Assembly (NCBI GenBank): GCA_019749855.1 | Contig: JAIEPI010000139.1 | Coordinates: 1-36,068 of the forward strand | DNA from: Rickettsiales bacterium | Lineage (GTDB): Bacteria; Pseudomonadota; Alphaproteobacteria; Rickettsiales; UBA998 | Direction: 5' to 3' | DNA: 36,068 nt | Part shown: positions 32,500 to 36,068 of the stretch, one piece after another | How the letters are laid out: each line of letters begins with the position of its first letter | How positions within the stretch are numbered: position 1 is the first letter of the stretch | Notes under the pieces: model-generated | Database searches by the model: none | The model's input: the letters and a program-made list of their open reading frames with translations, nothing else | Told to the model about the DNA's origin: nothing | Made by a program: the position numbers and the translations under genes

Positions 32500-33771
32500 A
32501 TGCGCATTCTTGTTATTGGTTCCGGCGGCAGAGAGCATGCCATGGTGAAAGCGCTGAAGCGCTCGACACGCCTCACCAGACTATGGTGCGCGGATGGTAA
32601 TGGTGGAATTATGCAGGATGTCGAGTGCCTCACTCTTCCCGATGCCGCCAGCATCCTTGCCTTCAGCCAGAAAGAAAAAGTTGATCTGGTCATCATTGGG
32701 CCTGAAAAAGCGCTCGTGGACGGCGTCACCGACGCACTTCGCGCTGCGGGTATTGCCGTGTTTGGCCCGTCCAAAGCGGCCGCGCAACTGGAGGCCTCCA
32801 AAGGATTCACCAAGGATTTATGCCGTACCTACGGAATTCCAACCGGAAATTATGCACGCTTCACCGATACGGAATCCGCTAAGGATTATGTGGCACGCCA
32901 ACCGATGCCGCTGGTGATTAAGGCGGACGGACTGGCCTCAGGCAAAGGGGTGGTGATTTGCACACGAAGGCGCGAGGCCGAGCGCACGATTGATGAAATG
33001 TTTTCCGGAAAATTCGGAGAAGCCAGTGCCAGTATCGTCATTGAGGAATTTCTCGAGGGTGAAGAAGTCAGCTTTTTTGCCCTGTGTGATGGCACCACCG
33101 CCGTGGAGTTTGGCGCCGCCCAGGACCACAAAGCCGCCTATGATGGCGACAAAGGCCCCAATACCGGCGGCATGGGCACATACTCCCCTGCACCCGTGGC
33201 TACGCCTGCGATCCGAAAAGAGATTATGCAGCGCATTATTCTGCCCACGATGCATGCCATGGCGAAAGAGGGCATCCCCTATCAGGGCGTGTTATTTGCG
33301 GGTTTAATGATTACGCGCGACGGGCCAAAGCTTATTGAATATAATGCTCGTTTTGGTGATCCTGAGACGCAGGTATTGATGGCGCGTCTGGACGAAGATC
33401 TGGCGGAATTGCTATTGCGCGTCGCCGAAGGGAAGCTCCCCAATCGTGCGTTACGCTTCCGCCCTGAAGCAGCGGTGTGTGTGGTGATGGCCGCCAATGG
33501 CTATCCGAATGAGTACCAAAAAGGCAGTGAAATCAAAAATCTGGCGGCGGCGGAAGCTTTGGAGGGTGTCACCATTTATCATGCAGGCACGCGATCGGAG
33601 GACGGTAAAATTCTTGCCAATGGCGGGCGGGTATTGGGCATCACCGCGCTGGGAAGCAGCGTCGAAGCAGCGCAAACACTTGCCTACAAGGCCGTGGATC
33701 TGATTGACTGGCCCGAAGGCTTCTGCCGCCGCGACATCGGCTGGCGTGCGATTGGACGTGACGCGGCTTAG
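32500..33771 (+). CDS. purD: Phosphoribosylamine-glycine ligase
   Basis: Second step of purine synthesis: joins phosphoribosylamine and glycine using ATP to give GAR. The N-terminus MRILVIGSGGREHAMV is diagnostic. The ATP-grasp part shows IKADGLASGKGV, VIEEFLEGEEVSFFAL, KGPNTGGMGTYSP and YNARFGDPETQV, and the C-terminal lobe ends with RRDIGWRAI. 423 residues is the normal size. The start is set at 32500, where homology begins; the longer form from 32443 adds a basic leader with no counterpart. No strong ribosome site is seen, and purD stands apart from other pur genes here. Confidence 0.96.
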   Translation: MRILVIGSGGREHAMVKALKRSTRLTRLWCADGNGGIMQDVECLTLPDAASILAFSQKEKVDLVIIGPEKALVDGVTDALRAAGIAVFGPSKAAAQLEASKGFTKDLCRTYGIPTGNYARFTDTESAKDYVARQPMPLVIKADGLASGKGVVICTRRREAERTIDEMFSGKFGEASASIVIEEFLEGEEVSFFALCDGTTAVEFGAAQDHKAAYDGDKGPNTGGMGTYSPAPVATPAIRKEIMQRIILPTMHAMAKEGIPYQGVLFAGLMITRDGPKLIEYNARFGDPETQVLMARLDEDLAELLLRVAEGKLPNRALRFRPEAAVCVVMAANGYPNEYQKGSEIKNLAAAEALEGVTIYHAGTRSEDGKILANGGRVLGITALGSSVEAAQTLAYKAVDLIDWPEGFCRRDIGWRAIGRDAA

Positions 33772-33797
33772 GCCACACATGGGCTGAGGTCATCGCT

Positions 33798-34160
33798 CTA
33801 GCGCGACAGCGTTTCAATTTTTCCGTAGCCCATGATCTTCTTACCATCATGTACCAGTAAACTGAGGCACTGCTCCCATTTTTCTACTAATTCAGGGTTG
33901 TTCTCCGTTGCACATAATGCCAACATTTCGTCACGCGCCGCTTTGAGCTGTCGCTCACTGAGGGGGCATCCGCTCTGACAGACAAGGATCGCGCACTCCA
34001 GCGCCTGCGTCTGGCGGACGGGAGCGGTAGCAGGGTGCACCATACGCCAGTGATTGAGTGTGCTTCGCAGTTGCTGTGAGAACTTCGTACAGGCCTCTTT
34101 TTGCTTGGCACGCTGATCACGATTGCTACGCGCGACGGCAAACAAAAGGGGTGCGCTCAT
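33798..34160 (-). CDS. Unknown small cytoplasmic protein downstream of yciB
   Basis: A 120-residue protein I do not recognise. It is mostly helical and charged, with several cysteines (LECAILVCQSGCPLS, MLALCATE, WEQCLSLL) and no signal peptide or membrane helix. Its ATG overlaps the yciB stop as ATGA, so it is translated with yciB. It lies tail to tail with purD, 26 nt apart. The coupling makes it likely to be a real gene. Confidence 0.65.
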   Translation of the reverse strand: MSAPLLFAVARSNRDQRAKQKEACTKFSQQLRSTLNHWRMVHPATAPVRQTQALECAILVCQSGCPLSERQLKAARDEMLALCATENNPELVEKWEQCLSLLVHDGKKIMGYGKIETLSR

Positions 34161-34714
34161 GAATCACTCTTCGTGGCATCAGCTATGGCGTATGTTCTCA
34201 TCACCCACACCTGCGTCAGCGAGAAAACCAACGTGCAGCTCAGCATGCCAAACACCTTGAAACTCACCCAGAAATCTGTCGAGAAATGCCGCCAGATTAC
34301 TTCATTAAGTGCCGCCAGAAAAAGAAAGAAAAGGCCATAATTTCGTGATAGCGCCCGCCAGCCAGCCGCGTTCAGTTCAAGTGCCATCCCCATCACGTGG
34401 CGCAGCAAGCCTTTGCCGCGTGCCCATCCGATCAATAAAATGGCGGCGAATAATGCGTTCACCAGCGTCGGCTTCATTTTGATGAATAGCTCACTGTTCA
34501 GCGCCAGCGTCAACCCACCGAGCACTGTGACAGCGATGCCTGAAATGAGCGGCGTCATCGCTAAGCGGCGATCCTTGACATAGGAAGCCACCAGCGCCAG
34601 CAACGTCAGCAGCATCAGTGTGACTGTCCCTGCCATCAGACCATAGGTTTTATACGCGATAAAGAATCCGGCCAGTGGGCCAAACTCGATCAGGGGTTGC
34701 CAGAGTTTGTTCAT
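34157..34714 (-). CDS. yciB: Inner-membrane septation protein A (YciB/IspZ family)
   Basis: A 185-residue protein with about five or six membrane helices. The family blocks are clear: LIEFGPLAGFFIAYKTYGLM at the N-terminus, KMKPTLVNALFAAILLIGW, LNAAGWRALSRNYGLFFLFL and LNEVIWRHFSTDFWVSFKVFG. YciB affects cell-envelope integrity and septation, and its deletion alters cell division in several bacteria; its molecular activity is not settled. The start is supported by the first family block. A stretch with CTGACA and TATACA about 18 nt apart lies directly before the ATG and could be a promoter with a very short leader. Confidence 0.95.
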   Translation of the reverse strand: MNKLWQPLIEFGPLAGFFIAYKTYGLMAGTVTLMLLTLLALVASYVKDRRLAMTPLISGIAVTVLGGLTLALNSELFIKMKPTLVNALFAAILLIGWARGKGLLRHVMGMALELNAAGWRALSRNYGLFFLFLAALNEVIWRHFSTDFWVSFKVFGMLSCTLVFSLTQVWVMRTYAIADATKSDS

Positions 34715-34793
34715 GCCTGATGTATAATAGGCGGATGCGCATTTGTCAGCCCCCGCATTTGATGTGTTTATGCTTGTGGTTCATAGCAAGATA

Positions 34794-34865
34794 AGCTCAA
34801 TTGATTGAGCTATTTCATTGAGTTGTGGCTTATTAATAAGAAATTGTCCTATCGATCTGCTCAAT
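34794..34865. promoter_or_regulatory. Cluster of ATTGAGC half-sites before the Y-family polymerase gene
   Basis: An 18-bp perfect palindrome AGCTCAATTGATTGAGCT (34794-34811) is followed by ATTGAG (34817-34822) and GCTCAAT (34859-34865). The cluster lies in the 167-nt divergent spacer between yciB and the polymerase gene, the last copy only 17 nt before the ATG. It does not match the alphaproteobacterial LexA box GTTC-N7-GTTC. Confidence 0.45.
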
Positions 34866-34881
34866 AGGAAAACCTGCAGGC

Positions 34882-36068
34882 ATGATCGCAGGCATGACCC
34901 AACGCCTGTCTTTCTTGTTTATCGATTTCAACAGCTACTTCGCCAGCGTTGAGCAGCAGCTGCAGCCGCATTTGCGCGGCCGTCCCGTGCTGGTGATGCC
35001 GCTGGCCTCCGAGCATACCTGCGCGATTGCCGCGAGTTACTCCGCCAAGGCTTTTGGCATCAAAACCGGTACACCCGTGTGGGAAGCGCGGCAACGTTGT
35101 CCGGGCATTGTCTGCGTGGAAGCGCGTCCGGCGCTCTATGTGGAGTATCATCATCGTCTTTGTGCGGAAATTGAGCGGCATATCCCCATCTACAAACAGG
35201 AATCGATTGATGAGATGTCCTGTCGCCTTGATCGCTCGCAACAACAAGCAGAGAGTGCGTGCGCACTGGCTCAACGCATTAAGCAGGGCATTGCCGCTCA
35301 TGTCGGCGAGGCGCTAACCTGTTCGATCGGCATTTCCAGCAATCGCTTTCTGGCAAAAGTGGCCACCGACCTGCACAAGCCTGATGGATTAACCCTGTTG
35401 CCGCCGGCCGAGGTGCCCTCCCGCCTCGGCCATCTCCCCATCAATGAGTTGCCGGGCATTGGCAGTCGCATGGATCTTCGTATCCGTGCTCGTGGCATTG
35501 GCACGATCGGTGAGCTGTATCGTCTCTCCATGCGTGAAATGCGTCATCTGTGGGGCAGTGTGGAGGGCGAAAAAATGTGGCAGCGCCTGCAGGGTTTTGA
35601 GCTGGTGGAACCACCGGTAGTCAAGCGTGTGGTGGGCCATAGTCACGTGCTGGATCCCGAATGGCGGCCGCTGGAGCGCGCCGAAACTGTGGCGCGCCGC
35701 CTGTTACTCAAGGCAGCCAGCCGATTACGCCGCTACGGGATGTATGCGAGCGCTATGGAGCTCTCCGCGCGCATTGAGCATGGCCCCCGCCTCACTGTCA
35801 GCATTCGTTTTGTGCCTGCCTGTGATAATGCCACGCTCATGCAGGCATTAGGCGTGGGCTGGGGCCGCCTTGTGCCGAAATGTGCGTACCCCTCACGCGT
35901 CAAAAAGCTTTCGGTACAATTGCATGGCTTGAGCGATCACCGCCCGAGCAGCCTGTTTGCCGCGCAAGATCGTGCGGCGCAGTGGCGTCAGCAGCAGGAG
36001 GTCGTTTCGCGCATGATGGACCGCCTGAACACCCATTACGGACGCGATACCATCACGCTGGGGGCGCT
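34882..36068 (+). CDS. Y-family (translesion) DNA polymerase, partial at the window end
   Basis: A reading frame of at least 395 codons that leaves the window. The catalytic palm shows FLFIDFNSYFASVEQQ (first metal-binding Asp, residue 15) and QESIDEMSCRL (the Asp-Glu pair). The helix-hairpin-helix region LPGIGSRMDLRIRARGIGTI follows, and then the little-finger domain. Preceding CSIGISSNRFLAKVATDLHKPDGL is the usual block. The family copies damaged DNA with low fidelity. This form is closer to DinB/Dpo4-like than to UmuC in the first motif, but the subgroup is not decided, so no symbol is given. Two ATG codons are possible (34882, 34894), each after GCAGGC. No umuD, imuA or lexA is seen. Confidence 0.9.
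   Translation, partial: MIAGMTQRLSFLFIDFNSYFASVEQQLQPHLRGRPVLVMPLASEHTCAIAASYSAKAFGIKTGTPVWEARQRCPGIVCVEARPALYVEYHHRLCAEIERHIPIYKQESIDEMSCRLDRSQQQAESACALAQRIKQGIAAHVGEALTCSIGISSNRFLAKVATDLHKPDGLTLLPPAEVPSRLGHLPINELPGIGSRMDLRIRARGIGTIGELYRLSMREMRHLWGSVEGEKMWQRLQGFELVEPPVVKRVVGHSHVLDPEWRPLERAETVARRLLLKAASRLRRYGMYASAMELSARIEHGPRLTVSIRFVPACDNATLMQALGVGWGRLVPKCAYPSRVKKLSVQLHGLSDHRPSSLFAAQDRAAQWRQQQEVVSRMMDRLNTHYGRDTITLGA

Noticed and set aside
34745..34865. SOS (LexA) box before the polymerase gene
   Set aside because: No GTTC-N7-GTTC pair is present; the single GTTC near 34779 has no partner at the right distance.
35298..35646. Minus-strand frames inside the polymerase gene
   Set aside because: They are antisense shadows of the well-supported Y-family polymerase frame.

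Overview
The window reads as a chromosome segment of an alphaproteobacterium with a moderate GC content, about half by eye. The evidence is the protein families: a phasin, an IalB-like secreted protein, a YbjN-proC pair, a TAXI-type solute-binding protein beside a winged-helix regulator, and a lipid-modification operon of the type known from Rhodobacter. The genus cannot be fixed from sequence alone. The first ~440 bases look different. They are very GC-rich and encode a sphingomonad-like TolB segment joined in frame to a PrmA-like methyltransferase start. This is most simply an assembly or contamination chimera, so the left edge should be treated with caution.

Layout. 1-650: chimeric PrmA/TolB reading frame (minus). 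793-2120: ybjN-like gene and proC (plus). 2334-2759: phasin, with its own terminator. 2932-6957: a three-gene type I secretion-like operon (ABC exporter, HlyD adaptor, TolC channel). Its ABC ATPase has lost the Walker A, signature and H-loop consensus. The HlyD/TolC boundary looks as if a small deletion removed the adaptor tail and the TolC signal peptide. 13219-6954 (minus): a seven-gene, tightly overlapping operon for fatty-acid or membrane-lipid modification: flavoprotein, DUF1365, cyclopropane-fatty-acid-synthase-like methyltransferase, chalcone-isomerase-like protein, MFS transporter, DUF3833 lipoprotein and SDR. 15096-13347 (minus): a cold-shock unit with a consensus promoter, a ~200-nt structured leader, a CspA-like gene, a foldable intergenic RNA and a DEAD-box helicase. 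17519-15381 (minus): a membrane family 2 glycosyltransferase.

18912-17858 (minus): a Phd antitoxin / PemK-like toxin / GIY-YIG nuclease cassette, in which the toxin is split by one extra base in a homopolymer. 19156-19080: tRNA-Ile(GAT). 22067-19231 (minus): IalB-like protein, a winged-helix regulator with a degenerate receiver, an orphan TAXI protein and an unknown single-pass membrane protein. 22342-23364: a diguanylate cyclase. 24193-23366 (minus): an aldo/keto reductase.

24570-30882 (plus): a signalling operon with a soluble MCP-like protein, a large transmembrane MCP ending in a CheR/CheB-tethering pentapeptide, CheB, a STAS anti-anti-sigma-like protein, and a response regulator fused to a PP2C/SpoIIE phosphatase. 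No CheA, CheW, CheR or RsbW-like kinase is in the window. 32393-30879 (minus): xseA; 32500-33771: purD; 34714-33798 (minus): yciB and a small unknown gene; 34882 to the end: a Y-family DNA polymerase behind a cluster of ATTGAGC half-sites.

The best candidates for new biology are the chemoreceptor/CheB/partner-switching operon, the ABC-HlyD-TolC set with a degenerate ATPase, the competing RNA hairpins between cspA and the helicase, and the three-gene toxin-antitoxin/GIY-YIG cassette. No CRISPR array, rRNA or insertion sequence was seen.
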